From the NCBI GenBank assembly GCA_945861245.1, contig CAMAUE010000051.1:1-33423 (forward strand): a stretch of 33,423 bases of DNA, in the 5' to 3' direction. Under the pieces are notes generated by a model that saw nothing but the letters and a program-made list of their open reading frames with translations, was not told the origin of the DNA and did no database searches. Shown one piece after another: positions 8,294-16,405 of this stretch. The DNA comes from Singulisphaera sp. GP187 (GTDB lineage: Bacteria; Planctomycetota; Planctomycetia; Gemmatales; Gemmataceae). The position numbers and the translations under genes were made by a program. Numbering within the stretch: position 1 is the first letter of the stretch; each line of letters opens with the position of its first letter.

Positions 8294-8378
8294 GGCCGCG
8301 TGGTGGAATGGCAGACACTGGGGACTTAAAATCCCCTGGGGGGTAACCCCCGTGCCGGTTCGAATCCGGCCGCGGCTA
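8294..8378 (+). tRNA. tRNA-Leu (anticodon TAA)
   Basis: The 85-base sequence folds as a class II tRNA. The acceptor arm is GGCCGCG with CGCGGCT, having a terminal G-T pair. The anticodon stem is GGGGA/TCCCC with loop CTTAAAA. A long variable arm (GGGGGTAACCCCC region) and a T arm GCCGG-TTCGAAT-CCGGC follow. The anticodon TAA and the long variable arm both indicate leucine. CCA is not encoded. An integrase gene lies 173 bp past its 3' end, so it is the probable attachment gene for the island. Confidence 0.95.
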
Positions 8379-8551
8379 TTGACTTACGGCGATTTGCCTC
8401 AAGTGTGAACAGGCTCGACCTACCAAATACCTACCACGGTCATTTTGGCGTTGAAAGAAGAAACGCCAGGAGGTCGCGTAAAACCGGCCCGCCTGGCGGA
8501 AAGAATGGATGCCATTTTTGGCAGGATCTGCCTACGCAGGGCCACGCCAGG
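8379..8551. other. Probable left attachment/junction region
   Basis: This segment lies between the tRNA 3' end and the integrase stop codon, where an island junction is expected. It holds short inverted repeats (CGCCAGG with CCTGGCG, and TGCCA-TTTT-TGGCA near 8508) but no gene. A second copy of the tRNA 3' end (TTCGAATCCGGCCGCGG) was looked for elsewhere in the window and not found, so the exact attachment core remains undefined. Confidence 0.4.
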
Positions 8552-9736
8552 CTACGTTGGATCTGCTTCCTTTTTTTCGTCCTTGGCATCCTTCCGAAGG
8601 ACGTTGGGCACCGGCATGTTCGCCACTGCGTCCTCAACCTGGGTCGCCAAGTTGATGTAGCCAAGCGTGGTCGTGTAGCTTTTGTGCCGCATCAACTTCT
8701 GCAATGTCTCAGCCTTCATGTGGGGAGCGTTCACCGTCGCGAAAGCCCGACGGAGGTCGTGGAATCCGTAAAGGAAGCACGACGGCGTATGCTTGTGATC
8801 CTCGGGGCAGTCCAGGTGAATGCCGACGTGCGTCTGAATTCGCTTGAACTCATCCCAGAGTTGGGACAAGTTTTTGTCCCAGAGAAATAGAAGCCGGGAG
8901 CTTCCAGCGAGTGGACGCAGGTGATCGATCACGACCGGATGGAGGGGCAATCGCTCGTCTCTCTTGCCCTTGTTGTCCTTGTGCCTCGTGATGAGTTGTC
9001 CGGATTCCAAATCTACGTCGGCACGGCGTATCGACAGAATCTCATTGATCCGCATCCCGGTCATGTAGGCGGTGACGATGAGTGCCCTCCACCATTCCGC
9101 CGGCGAGTACCCCTGCCCGGGTGAACACGGATGTTTCGCTGCATCACATCCTTCCCGATACAGCATTTCAAAATGCTTGGCAGTGACTAATAGGGGAATT
9201 TTCTTGGGTTCCCGCACCATCTTTATTCGAGGAACCACGGGGAGGTATCCCCATTCATGGGCCTTCCGCAAGGCAACCTTCAGGTGACGGAGATCCTTAT
9301 TAACGGTCGCCGGTGAAATAACGGACTCCTGATTTTTACCGCGATCCTTCATGCGTGCAGCGACGAAGGTGTCGATGGTCTTCGTGGTGATCGACTCGAC
9401 TCGACCAGGAGACATGAGCCTTTCAAAAGTCGCCAGGCCAACCTTGACCGCCCTTTGAGAGCTTGCGGCCAGGCGGCTGACAATTTGATCCTCATACTCT
9501 TGGCGGAAGTCTTTCCAGGTGACCTTGCTGGCGGGCTTGTGGACGCCCATGTCCAACTCGCTTTGAAGGCGGCGGAGTCTTTTCTCAACCTGATTCTTCC
9601 CTCTGGAACCTGGGCCACAACTTTCGCTGTGTCGCTTGCCCTCAAGGTCGTACCAGCCCACGTACCAGCTGGCCCTCGCCGGCCCTTTCTGCTTCAATTC
9701 ATTCTTGAACTGGAATATCCAAACTTTCTTGTTCAT
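8552..9736 (-). CDS. Tyrosine recombinase / phage-type integrase
   Basis: The 394-residue protein has an N-terminal arm-binding part, a SAM-like core-binding domain (about 72-170) and a C-terminal catalytic domain. All catalytic residues are visible: R229 in TGMRINEIL, a lysine in the HKDNKGK hairpin near 256, H326-x-x-R329 in HDLRR, H351 and nucleophile Y360 in TLGYINL. It catalyses site-specific integration and excision. A cysteine/histidine-rich insert (CPEDHKHTPSC, about 310-320) precedes the HDLRR box and is seen in related planctomycete integrases. Its position beside the tRNA-Leu gene indicates integration at that tRNA. The frame is complete, so the island may still be mobile. Confidence 0.95.
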   Translation of the reverse strand: MNKKVWIFQFKNELKQKGPARASWYVGWYDLEGKRHSESCGPGSRGKNQVEKRLRRLQSELDMGVHKPASKVTWKDFRQEYEDQIVSRLAASSQRAVKVGLATFERLMSPGRVESITTKTIDTFVAARMKDRGKNQESVISPATVNKDLRHLKVALRKAHEWGYLPVVPRIKMVREPKKIPLLVTAKHFEMLYREGCDAAKHPCSPGQGYSPAEWWRALIVTAYMTGMRINEILSIRRADVDLESGQLITRHKDNKGKRDERLPLHPVVIDHLRPLAGSSRLLFLWDKNLSQLWDEFKRIQTHVGIHLDCPEDHKHTPSCFLYGFHDLRRAFATVNAPHMKAETLQKLMRHKSYTTTLGYINLATQVEDAVANMPVPNVLRKDAKDEKKEADPT

Positions 9737-9841
9737 CGGTACCTCAAGCGAATGAACGCTGTACGATGGCCAACGCTCATTACTCCCGCCAGCCGATGGA
9801 GGCGGGCGGGATGTTGGGCCTGTGACACGGCGACAGGTGAA

Positions 9842-10159
9842 TCAGCTGCGACGCGTAGTCTGGTGAGATTCCAAACGGGTGCTTACATGACATTGCTGAA
9901 GGTAGTCGAGTAGGTCATTTACGGCATAGCGAACGCGACCACCCACGATACGGCTGTAGCCAATCTTGCCAGCGAGCCGCAGGTCACGAAGCTGCCATGA
10001 ATTCAGGCCGAGAAAGTTTGCGGCCTCTGCTTCAGTAACCGCCAGTCGCCCGTTGAAGAGGAGTTGCTTCCGTTCCATCTCACTGAGCACCTCGGCAACG
10101 ATCGCCTGGACAAGAGGACGCAGTTCGGCAGTAACAATCTGTAGCTCGGCCATTGACAT
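9842..10159 (-). CDS. HTH (MerR/excisionase-like) DNA-binding protein
   Basis: A protein of about 105 residues has a C-terminal helix-turn-helix of the excisionase/MerR type: LAVTEAEAANFLGLNSWQLRDLRLAGKI, then a wing YSRIVGGRVRYAVNDLLDYL. The open frame extends far upstream, but family-like sequence starts near MSMAEL and GAGGGG lies immediately upstream; ATG 10153 has better spacing to this site than ATG 10159. It sits upstream of the integrase on the same strand, the usual place for a recombination directionality factor. It probably bends DNA at the attachment site or regulates the integrase; the precise role is inferred from context. Confidence 0.75.
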   Translation of the reverse strand: MSMAELQIVTAELRPLVQAIVAEVLSEMERKQLLFNGRLAVTEAEAANFLGLNSWQLRDLRLAGKIGYSRIVGGRVRYAVNDLLDYLQQCHVSTRLESHQTTRRS

Positions 10160-10500
10160 TCCCCTCACGTGCCGGGGAATGTTTGCGAAACCATCAACGA
10201 CCATTCGCCCGGTTACCCTTTTCACGTGAAATGGCCGTGATAAAAGATGCTGATGGACGGAAGTGGTGAACAGAGCATAGGTTCGGATTGGCAGGCACCA
10301 GAGAATTTGCCACGGACTAAGCAACGTGCGTATCACGTGCGACCTCTTGAGGCCGGTAGCCGGGCCCAACGAGTGAAAAAATCTGCAAAATCTGCAATGG
10401 CTACAGAACTCATTTGTCGGGAACAAGTTATGACAGCAGATTACCGTGCAGAAGTAGGGCAGATAATGAAACAACTCTGCTCTCGGCAGCAGCCGTCGCC
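10160..10500. other. Intergenic stretch with a short direct repeat
   Basis: No gene is supported in these 341 bases. The notable item is a direct repeat AAATCTGC-A-AAATCTGC at about 10379-10395. A short symmetrical TTTCACGTGAAA at about 10221-10232 lies some 65 bases upstream of the HTH gene start and could be an operator for that gene. Longer overlapping frames here are out-of-frame extensions of the neighbouring genes. Confidence 0.4.
10221..10232. promoter_or_regulatory. Palindrome TTTCACGTGAAA, candidate operator
   Basis: A perfect 12-base palindrome lies upstream of the excisionase-like HTH gene. Such sites commonly bind dimeric regulators. There is no direct evidence of function, and a 12-base palindrome can occur by chance. 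Confidence 0.35.
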
Positions 10501-11598
10501 TCAATGGTCGAGCCAGCGAAGAATTCTTGCGTGGCGAATTCGGCGAGCCTTGGCCGAGTGGTCCTGGCCCTCGATCATGGCCTTTCGACCAAGATAGGAT
10601 GGGTTCAAGAAAAGCTTCCCGGTTGGATCGAGGCGAGTCATCGTCCCCCTCTCTTGGTCGCTCCACCCGGAGACCCACGCAATGGGTGTGGAAGAACGAT
10701 TTGCTTGACAAACGCTGAACTCGATGGCCCCTATCATGGCGGCGTGTCCATTGGTGCCCGGCTTGAATCCGGTGACGAAGGCTTCGACCTCGATCCCTCG
10801 TTTCCTTTTGATCCAGTGACCGACACGTCGGCCCGGTTCATACGGGGAGACTGCTCTTTTCCAGACCGTACCCTCGCCGCCAGCGTCGATGATGCGGCGA
10901 TGAATGTCGGGCTTGTTCACCACGAAGATTGGAACCGCTTCGATGAACTCGTTGCTGAGTTTGCGAAGAGACATTGCCAGGAGGTCCAGACGATCCATCA
11001 AGGGCAGCTGGGTTACGTCCTGACCACAACACCGGAGGATGTCGAACACGTTGTAGCGGACGTGGGCGTGTTGGCCTTCTTGAAATCGTCGGGCTTTATT
11101 GGGAGAGGCAGCCAGCACCGCCATTGTGGCTTGCAGCGAATTCCCGGTGACGGTGCTACCGGTGTCGAGACGCGAGACCGGGCATACTAACTCGCCATCG
11201 AGGATGGTGCCGTTGAGCCTGGAAAGGTCTTCCATCAGATGTGGCAAGTTGTCCTGAAATTCCGAGAGGCGGTAAGTAACCTCGGACACCGTGCGGCTGG
11301 TGATCCGCACGCGGTTGCCTTCAACGTGGAGCAAAGCACGAACGCCATCGATCTTGGGCTGAATAATCCAGGCGTGATGATCTTGCTCGATTGCTTCGGC
11401 CTGGGCGTCGTCGAGGTCCTCCCATGAACCGAGCAGCATCGGCATGATCTGGGCTGGGAGCGGTTCGTCGGGATGATCCTCCCGCCAATGATAATCCCGA
11501 AGGGCGGCGACGTAAGGCTCCTTGCTCGCACGGCCCTTCGTCTCAACCTGGATTCCCAGGGTGGCACATTCGGCTTGAAGGTTGGCCAGATTCTTCAC
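10501..11598 (-). CDS. ATP-dependent DNA ligase with SAP-like N-terminus
   Basis: The 365-residue protein carries the nucleotidyltransferase ligase motifs: I, K82-I-D-G in IQPKIDGVR; III, LDGELV with E136; IV, GGEGTVWK with E242; and V, HWIKRKR with K264/K266. A C-terminal OB-like part follows (EAFVTGF to FLNPSYLGRK). It joins nicks in DNA using ATP. The first 45 residues (LQAECATLGIQVETKGRASKEPYVAALRDYHW split by a turn) look like a SAP-type DNA-binding helix-extension-helix. The start is GTG. Chromosomal replication in bacteria uses NAD-dependent LigA, so an ATP ligase on an island points to accessory repair, a phage-like origin or a defence role. No Ku or LigD polymerase/nuclease domain is nearby, so classical NHEJ is not supported. 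Confidence 0.9.
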   Translation of the reverse strand: MKNLANLQAECATLGIQVETKGRASKEPYVAALRDYHWREDHPDEPLPAQIMPMLLGSWEDLDDAQAEAIEQDHHAWIIQPKIDGVRALLHVEGNRVRITSRTVSEVTYRLSEFQDNLPHLMEDLSRLNGTILDGELVCPVSRLDTGSTVTGNSLQATMAVLAASPNKARRFQEGQHAHVRYNVFDILRCCGQDVTQLPLMDRLDLLAMSLRKLSNEFIEAVPIFVVNKPDIHRRIIDAGGEGTVWKRAVSPYEPGRRVGHWIKRKRGIEVEAFVTGFKPGTNGHAAMIGAIEFSVCQANRSSTPIAWVSGWSDQERGTMTRLDPTGKLFLNPSYLGRKAMIEGQDHSAKARRIRHARILRWLDH

Positions 11599-11680
11599 GG
11601 TCGGGATTCCTCAAGTCCATCGGTCATGATGCGATGGTCTTGCTACCCGGCCGATGACGGCCTTGCGGTTCTGACATGGT

Positions 11681-12088
11681 TCATTTGCTCGGTGGTTCCG
11701 ACAGACCTTCCAGACATGAAATGAGTTGACGAAGGGAACCGAGGAACCGTTCACCCTCGGCCAGCATCTTCTTGGCGTTGGCGATCAGCACGATGGGGTC
11801 TGGGTTGTTGCCGGATTCCGAGCCTGCCGAGGAGTGGATGGCCGGGAACTTAAAACCGGGCCGGACCTTGTAGGCTTGACACTCGTTGTCGAAGTACCAG
11901 GGCACCCCAGCCATCGACAGGGCTTGAAGGTCCCGATGGACGGTGCGAGGTGAACATTCGAGTTCATGGGCTAGGCCGTCAGCATCCCATCTTCCTGGGC
12001 CAAGGATCAGACGAAGGACCCGGAGCAAACGGCTGAGGCGTTCGCACTGTCGAGCACGTCGTTCGGCATCAGTCCGCTTCTTGGCCAT
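11681..12088 (-). CDS. DeoR/WYL-type HTH protein without a WYL domain
   Basis: The 135-residue protein has a winged HTH (RLSRLLRVLRLILGPGRWDADGLAHELECSPRTVHRDLQALSMAGVPWYFD, in two parts) closely like the N-terminus of the WYL regulator at 17548-18597, which has RGRWNARDIAAEQECSERTIYRDMQVLELAGIPVLFD. It then ends with a helical tail and no WYL sensor. Start MAKKRTDAERR at 12088 is preferred over a frame extension. It is divergent from the PD-(D/E)XK gene across a 282-base region with inverted GGGTCATT repeats and may repress both sides. Binding to similar sites as the full WYL protein is an inference from HTH similarity. Confidence 0.75.
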   Translation of the reverse strand: MAKKRTDAERRARQCERLSRLLRVLRLILGPGRWDADGLAHELECSPRTVHRDLQALSMAGVPWYFDNECQAYKVRPGFKFPAIHSSAGSESGNNPDPIVLIANAKKMLAEGERFLGSLRQLISCLEGLSEPPSK

Positions 12089-12370
12089 CGGCCTGCTTGA
12101 TCCCAGCACCTGGATTTCAAAGGTAGAGGGACGATAGCAAATGACGCTGTCACAAGCGGGTCATTTTGATTTTCTCCGGGCAAAGTTAGCGATTGCGGCA
12201 ATACAGGGGAAACCACAGAACATTCAGAATGACCCACAGTTGGCGAGTGTCTGGGTTATTCTCGTACCTGGATCACGAATTCATCGAGACTCTCAAAAGC
12301 CTCCTGCCCCACTCCGGGCAGAGATCGTTGATAGCATCCTGGTTCATTCCCCAATTCAAAAGGAGCTACC
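12089..12370. promoter_or_regulatory. Divergent control region with inverted GGGTCATT repeats
   Basis: This region separates the minus-strand HTH gene from the plus-strand PD-(D/E)XK gene. It holds GCGGGTCATTTTG at 12156-12168 and the inverse of GTGGGTCATTCTG at 12225-12237, a matching pair about 70 bases apart in opposite orientation. Related GTGGGTC strings occur upstream of two other island genes. I infer a regulator-binding region; no clear -10/-35 pair was identified. Confidence 0.45.
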
Positions 12371-13204
12371 ATGCCTGCCGTTTCCAAGATTCCTCTGACC
12401 GACCTGCGTTCCCTCTACGGAATGTTCGACCTCTTCTCTTCGATGGAATGTCAACGGGCCATGGCCGAGGAAGCTCTGCGGGACAACAATCCGGGGATCC
12501 TGGCTGAGAAGTTCCAGAAGAGTGTCGAACGGTTCAGCCGTTATTCAAACATCGAGGAGCCCTTTTATCCCGGCTCCTCAGCACGTAAGGAACTGCCCGA
12601 TCCGGCACAGATCGACAGCATAGACGGCGGCCTGTCACTGACTGCGTTTCTCAAGTCTGCTGCTTCGGCCCAGGTCATCGACAATCCAAACCTGGACTTC
12701 TGCTTTGTTGAACGGGAACTCGTCCCAGCCCGGACGACTGGCAACGCTGTTTTTGAGAACGATGAACCCTCCATCCGTGTTCGGCGTCTGGACTGGCTCC
12801 TTGCCAATGCCCAGGACCGGCTCCCCATCATCACGGAGCTCAAAGTCGGAAACGACAAGAACCCTTTCTATGCTCTCATGCAGGTGCTGATGTATGCTGC
12901 GGAGTTGGCCACCCCCAATCAACTGACTCGTCTTCAACGGCATTATCCGGATCGCTTTTCCATCCCTGCGTCAGACGGGACGGCTCATGGCCCCGTGCTA
13001 GACGCATACATCGTCCTCAGCAACTACAATTCGAGAAGTGGGATTCGTCAGGAGATCCTGGAAACGACAAACCAACTTTGCCAGCGTCTGGTCGGAGAGA
13101 AAGCGATCTCAAAGTACATCCGAAGGATCGCATGCCTGGATGTGACGTTGGAAGAGGGCCGAAAGCTCCGCTTCACGAAGCTGTTTTCATACGCTGATGC
13201 GTGA
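12371..13204 (+). CDS. PD-(D/E)XK nuclease-like protein
   Basis: The 277-residue protein is not a family I can name. Residues 112-175 show the PD-(D/E)XK fold pattern: E114 in FVERELVP, D141 in RRLDWLL, then the beta-strand LPIITELKVG with E156-x-K158, and helix NPFYALMQVLMYAAEL with Q171, typical of the RecB-like QxxxY variant (Q171, Y175). It therefore probably cuts DNA, or derives from such an enzyme. AGGAG lies 7 bp before the ATG. It is the only clear plus-strand gene of the island and is divergent from an HTH gene, an arrangement often seen for tightly controlled, potentially toxic effectors. It also converges with the DnaE-like gene, whose stop is 19 bp away. Confidence 0.7.
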   Translation: MPAVSKIPLTDLRSLYGMFDLFSSMECQRAMAEEALRDNNPGILAEKFQKSVERFSRYSNIEEPFYPGSSARKELPDPAQIDSIDGGLSLTAFLKSAASAQVIDNPNLDFCFVERELVPARTTGNAVFENDEPSIRVRRLDWLLANAQDRLPIITELKVGNDKNPFYALMQVLMYAAELATPNQLTRLQRHYPDRFSIPASDGTAHGPVLDAYIVLSNYNSRSGIRQEILETTNQLCQRLVGEKAISKYIRRIACLDVTLEEGRKLRFTKLFSYADA

Positions 13205-13222
13205 CCACGATGCGGCACGCCC

Positions 13223-14536
13223 CTATCCTGCGTCGGCAGCGGCTAACGCCTCTGGATGGTGAGCCGTCAGATCGGCCAGCAGAGCTTCATCGAACGCGGC
13301 ATATGTGCCTTCCGCGTCCGCAGCGGTGAATGCCTCATCGTGGTTGGCCTTCAGATAGGCCAGCTGATATGCAATGGTTGCCGCTATCGTGTTGTTGGTC
13401 TTGCAGGTCGTGTGACCCGCTCCACGGACGATGGAATCGAAGATCGAGTTGGCAACGTCAGGATCAATCTTCTTTTCCTCTGCCCCGGTGACAAACCGCT
13501 TTTGGAATTCGTCGATCTTCTCCTGGCTACTTTTGCAAACTGCCTTGAGGAGCTTGACCCCATCCCTCAACTCCAGTCCGCCAAGTCGATGCACAATCCC
13601 CATGACCTGCTCGTGGTACAGAAGGACCCCGTGGGTTTCTCCGAGAATGTCTTTCAACCAAGGATGAGGGTACGATGAAGACCGTTGGCTTGCTCGTTGA
13701 TCGAAATATTCGGTGGCGACCCCGTTTTTGAACTGAACCTCATGGGAGAGTGAGCAAGCAATCGCCAGATCGTCGATCCCTTCGGGCTTCAGTTTGCGAA
13801 GTAACTCCTGAGCACAACTCGTTCTGAACTGATCGATGTCCTCGGTTTCGCCGCGACGGAACAGGGCGAGGGTCTTTTCATCGTTGTCGGGCAATTGGAT
13901 TGGGATCTCGTCGAATCCGTTTCCTTCCCGGATCAAAGCCACGGTTCTTTTCAGGACAGTCAGGCCCGGATGCACCACCACGTCGATGGTGGCTCGGTCG
14001 GGTTTGCCGGCAGAAGGAGATTGCCATTCTTGGCAGTAGGCTCGGTAAGGCCGGTCATGCTTTTCTGCATCATCCCAGCCGAATTTTGCTCGGGCGTAAC
14101 CGACGACTTCCACTTGTCCTCCCTCACTGATGCCGAATTGACGACTGGGGGCAAAGGTCTGGTCGGGATCGAGAAACCTCTCGAAGAGTAGCCGATGATG
14201 AAGGGGATTCACCGGGCTCAGTCCCAGCAGATGGACGACAAGTGAACCCGCTGCCGGTCCCTCAAGGGTCATTACGTGGCCACGACTCGTGGCAAAGCGG
14301 TGAATGTCCACGAGGGCCAGGAAGAAATCGTCCAGGCCGAGTTGGTGGATGACTGCGAGTTCGTGGTCCAGACGATTTTTGGCTGAGCTTTCCTGATCCT
14401 CAAGGCCCAAGGTGCACAGCATCCGGAGCCGGTCAGCGGATCCGGAGCTTCGGACCTGCTCATCCGCGACCTTGTTGGAGACGCCCAGGAACGGCATGGT
14501 TCGGGTAGGCTTCAAGGATTCTCGCTTTGTCGTCAT
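13223..14536 (-). CDS. DnaE (Pol III alpha)-like protein lacking PHP domain and catalytic aspartates
   Basis: The 437-residue protein aligns with the middle of bacterial DNA polymerase III alpha: DDFFLALVDIHRFATSRG, then EGPAAGSLVVHLLGL, LLFERFLDPD, a thumb/fingers part with HPWLKDILGETHGVLLYHEQVMGI, and QLAYLKANHDEAFTAA at the end. Three things are missing. There is no N-terminal PHP domain. GRGSAAGS is changed to EGPAAGS. The catalytic PDIDIDF strand after the ERFL helix is replaced by APSRQFGIS with no aspartate; translating the other frames there does not restore it. A D in ATIDVVVHPGL may correspond to the third catalytic aspartate. Residues after the polymerase core (OB, tau-binding) are absent. 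The frame is long and intact, with GGAG before the ATG, so it appears selected as a non-catalytic homologue. It follows the metallo-beta-lactamase gene by 36 bp. Confidence 0.82.
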   Translation of the reverse strand: MTTKRESLKPTRTMPFLGVSNKVADEQVRSSGSADRLRMLCTLGLEDQESSAKNRLDHELAVIHQLGLDDFFLALVDIHRFATSRGHVMTLEGPAAGSLVVHLLGLSPVNPLHHRLLFERFLDPDQTFAPSRQFGISEGGQVEVVGYARAKFGWDDAEKHDRPYRAYCQEWQSPSAGKPDRATIDVVVHPGLTVLKRTVALIREGNGFDEIPIQLPDNDEKTLALFRRGETEDIDQFRTSCAQELLRKLKPEGIDDLAIACSLSHEVQFKNGVATEYFDQRASQRSSSYPHPWLKDILGETHGVLLYHEQVMGIVHRLGGLELRDGVKLLKAVCKSSQEKIDEFQKRFVTGAEEKKIDPDVANSIFDSIVRGAGHTTCKTNNTIAATIAYQLAYLKANHDEAFTAADAEGTYAAFDEALLADLTAHHPEALAAADAG

Positions 14537-14572
14537 GGATGATTCTCCGTTCCATCGTCTTCACGTCCTGAA

Positions 14573-15868
14573 TCAGCCAACATCGAACGGGATGCCGTCC
14601 GACAGCCTGGTCACGTTGGGGAAGTGATCCTGGTACATCTGCGGCTCGAAGGTGTGGATCGGGATCACCGTGCGGGCGTTGACGGAGTTGACGAAACTGA
14701 TGATGTCGGCAACGTAAGCATGTCCGCTGACGTGGGCTCGGATGAAGTCGCCTTCCACCAAGGCAACCTGCTTTTGCAGCTCAACCCAGTCCGGCTTATT
14801 CAGATAGCCTGGCCAGTAGCCGTACAAGACTCGGCACCGGGACGGGAGTTGGCTCTTGAAGTCGAACTCGACCATCGTCGGACGGAACACCATGACGTAC
14901 TTCGTCGGGTCGGCGAGAACTTCGGCCAACTCGATCCGATCAGCCAGGAACTTCTCCCGGATGTTGTCGAGTTTGCGTCGCTCGAAGAGATGATTGAAGA
15001 AGACCCGGATGCCCATGTCCTTGCTGGGCCTGGGGACCTTTGCCTGTCTGCCGATCAGGTACAGGACGAAAGCGGTGTATGCGTCCACGACGAAAACCCG
15101 GCCCGCCTTTTGAGCGGCCTTGTAGAGCGTGACGATCCGGTCCACGTCGAGGGCCGAAAAGGTGGCCATCACCAGAGCGGGAGCAGACTGCACCAACTCC
15201 ACGATGCGGTCTTCCAACTGGTACTCCGTGTGCCCTTGTTCCTTTTCGCTGCCGAAGTGAGTTCCTTCAACGATCAGGACATCCACGGTCTTCGCCTTCA
15301 GATGGTTGAGCAAATCACGGATCATGCCCGGCTTGCGGCCATGGTTGCGGAAGTCGCCGGAATAAAGGATGGTCTTCCCCTCAGCCTCGATCAGGAAAGC
15401 CAGGCTGCCGAAAATGGAATGATCGACGGCCAGCGGCGTCACCTGGCAATCACCGATCTGGAAAGGTTGCTGGCTCACCACTTCCCGAAATCGAGTTCGG
15501 TCGAGTTGCTTCTGAGCAGCGAACACGGCGGCGGCCAGCATCATCTTGCTGGTGCCGCTGGTGGTGAAGATCGGAACCGTGGGGCGGGAGAGATGCAGCA
15601 GACCGGCATGATCGAGATGGGCGTGACTGAGGAGAATGCCATCAGGGGCCGGATGGTCGGCGTCGAACAAACCAGGAATTGCCGGGACCACCTTTTCGGC
15701 TTGCAACGTTGCAATCGGCTTGGCCAGGGCGGCACGAGAATCAAAGGGCTCACGGTTGGCGTCCACCAGAGGCAGACCGAGATCGAGGACAAGCCGGGTC
15801 GTTGCCGTCGTCAACTCAACACAGGAGCCGCCGATCTCTTTGGTGCCACGATGGATGGTCAATTTCAT
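14573..15868 (-). CDS. RNase J-like metallo-beta-lactamase (beta-CASP type) hydrolase
   Basis: The 431-residue protein has the metallo-beta-lactamase metal motif H82-A-H84-L-D86-H87 (LLSHAHLDHAGLL), an earlier D29-type LVLDLG strand, a later AVDHSIFGS histidine and the SGDFRNHG aspartate. The beta-CASP features are VEGTHFG and, near the end, RAHVSGHA followed by ARTVIPIHTFEP, as in RNase J and related exonucleases. It likely processes RNA or DNA with two zinc ions. Full RNase J is about 550 residues with an extra C-terminal domain, which is absent here, so this is a shorter relative. It is the third gene of a run from the small membrane protein to the DnaE-like protein. A weak AGGA lies upstream of the start. 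Confidence 0.88.
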   Translation of the reverse strand: MKLTIHRGTKEIGGSCVELTTATTRLVLDLGLPLVDANREPFDSRAALAKPIATLQAEKVVPAIPGLFDADHPAPDGILLSHAHLDHAGLLHLSRPTVPIFTTSGTSKMMLAAAVFAAQKQLDRTRFREVVSQQPFQIGDCQVTPLAVDHSIFGSLAFLIEAEGKTILYSGDFRNHGRKPGMIRDLLNHLKAKTVDVLIVEGTHFGSEKEQGHTEYQLEDRIVELVQSAPALVMATFSALDVDRIVTLYKAAQKAGRVFVVDAYTAFVLYLIGRQAKVPRPSKDMGIRVFFNHLFERRKLDNIREKFLADRIELAEVLADPTKYVMVFRPTMVEFDFKSQLPSRCRVLYGYWPGYLNKPDWVELQKQVALVEGDFIRAHVSGHAYVADIISFVNSVNARTVIPIHTFEPQMYQDHFPNVTRLSDGIPFDVG

Positions 15869-15905
15869 GAGGCCTGAGTGTCCTTTCGTTCTGATTGCGT
15901 CTTGG

Positions 15906-16238
15906 TCATGCTACGCTTGTCTCTGATTGTTTTATTTCCCTCTCCGCCAGAAGCTCGGCATTACGACTTTGAGCGGTCTCTCGATCCGGCCACGGTGGAT
16001 CAATCGGGTTGGCATCGTAGCGGCCGAATCCCTCAACCTCAACCAGATTGCCCTGGTCGTCTGGGACCATGCTGATCTCAAGACCGTTCGCTCCAATGTA
16101 GGCATCCAGAAGATAGGTCAAGTCGGTATAAACGAAACCTTTTTTCTTGAGCTTGCGGTTCGCAGGACCAGGTTCGATCCGCATATACTCGTAGGCGTAA
16201 ACAGCCAAGAAAGCTGTTTCGGAAGCGGTCAACGGCAT
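15906..16238 (-). CDS. Small protein of unknown function, 110 residues
   Basis: GAGGAGG lies 7 bp before the ATG at 16238, which sets the start at MPLTASETAFLAVYAYEYM. I do not recognise the family. The protein has an N-terminal helix, a central region FVYTDLTYLLDAYIGANGLEI and a polar, acidic C-terminal tail (PDRETAQSRNAELLAEREIKQSE). It has no signal peptide, membrane segment or catalytic motif. It lies between a small membrane protein and the metallo-beta-lactamase gene on the same strand, 37 bp from the latter, so co-transcription is likely. Confidence 0.7.
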   Translation of the reverse strand: MPLTASETAFLAVYAYEYMRIEPGPANRKLKKKGFVYTDLTYLLDAYIGANGLEISMVPDDQGNLVEVEGFGRYDANPIDPPWPDRETAQSRNAELLAEREIKQSETSVA

Positions 16239-16405
16239 AGCCAACCTCCTCATGATTCTCGACACACCCGAAGTCGCCATCGGCGGAGGGAATTCGCTGT
16301 TGCTTCAGGAGGCTTTAAGCTCTGAGCATGGCTCGCTGAGAACAGTTCAATTCACCTTCGTTTCATGGCAACCACTGGCTCCACGTTCAAACCCGCATCC
16401 ACCGC

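Noticed and set aside
10414..11190. Plus-strand frame opposite the DNA ligase
   Set aside because: The opposite strand carries all ligase motifs; this frame has no ribosome site or recognisable domain.
10501..11598. Classical NHEJ locus
   Set aside because: No Ku gene or LigD polymerase/phosphoesterase domain is present near the ligase.
14624..15877. Plus-strand frame of about 400 codons opposite the MBL hydrolase
   Set aside because: Antisense shadow of a gene with clear metal-binding motifs.
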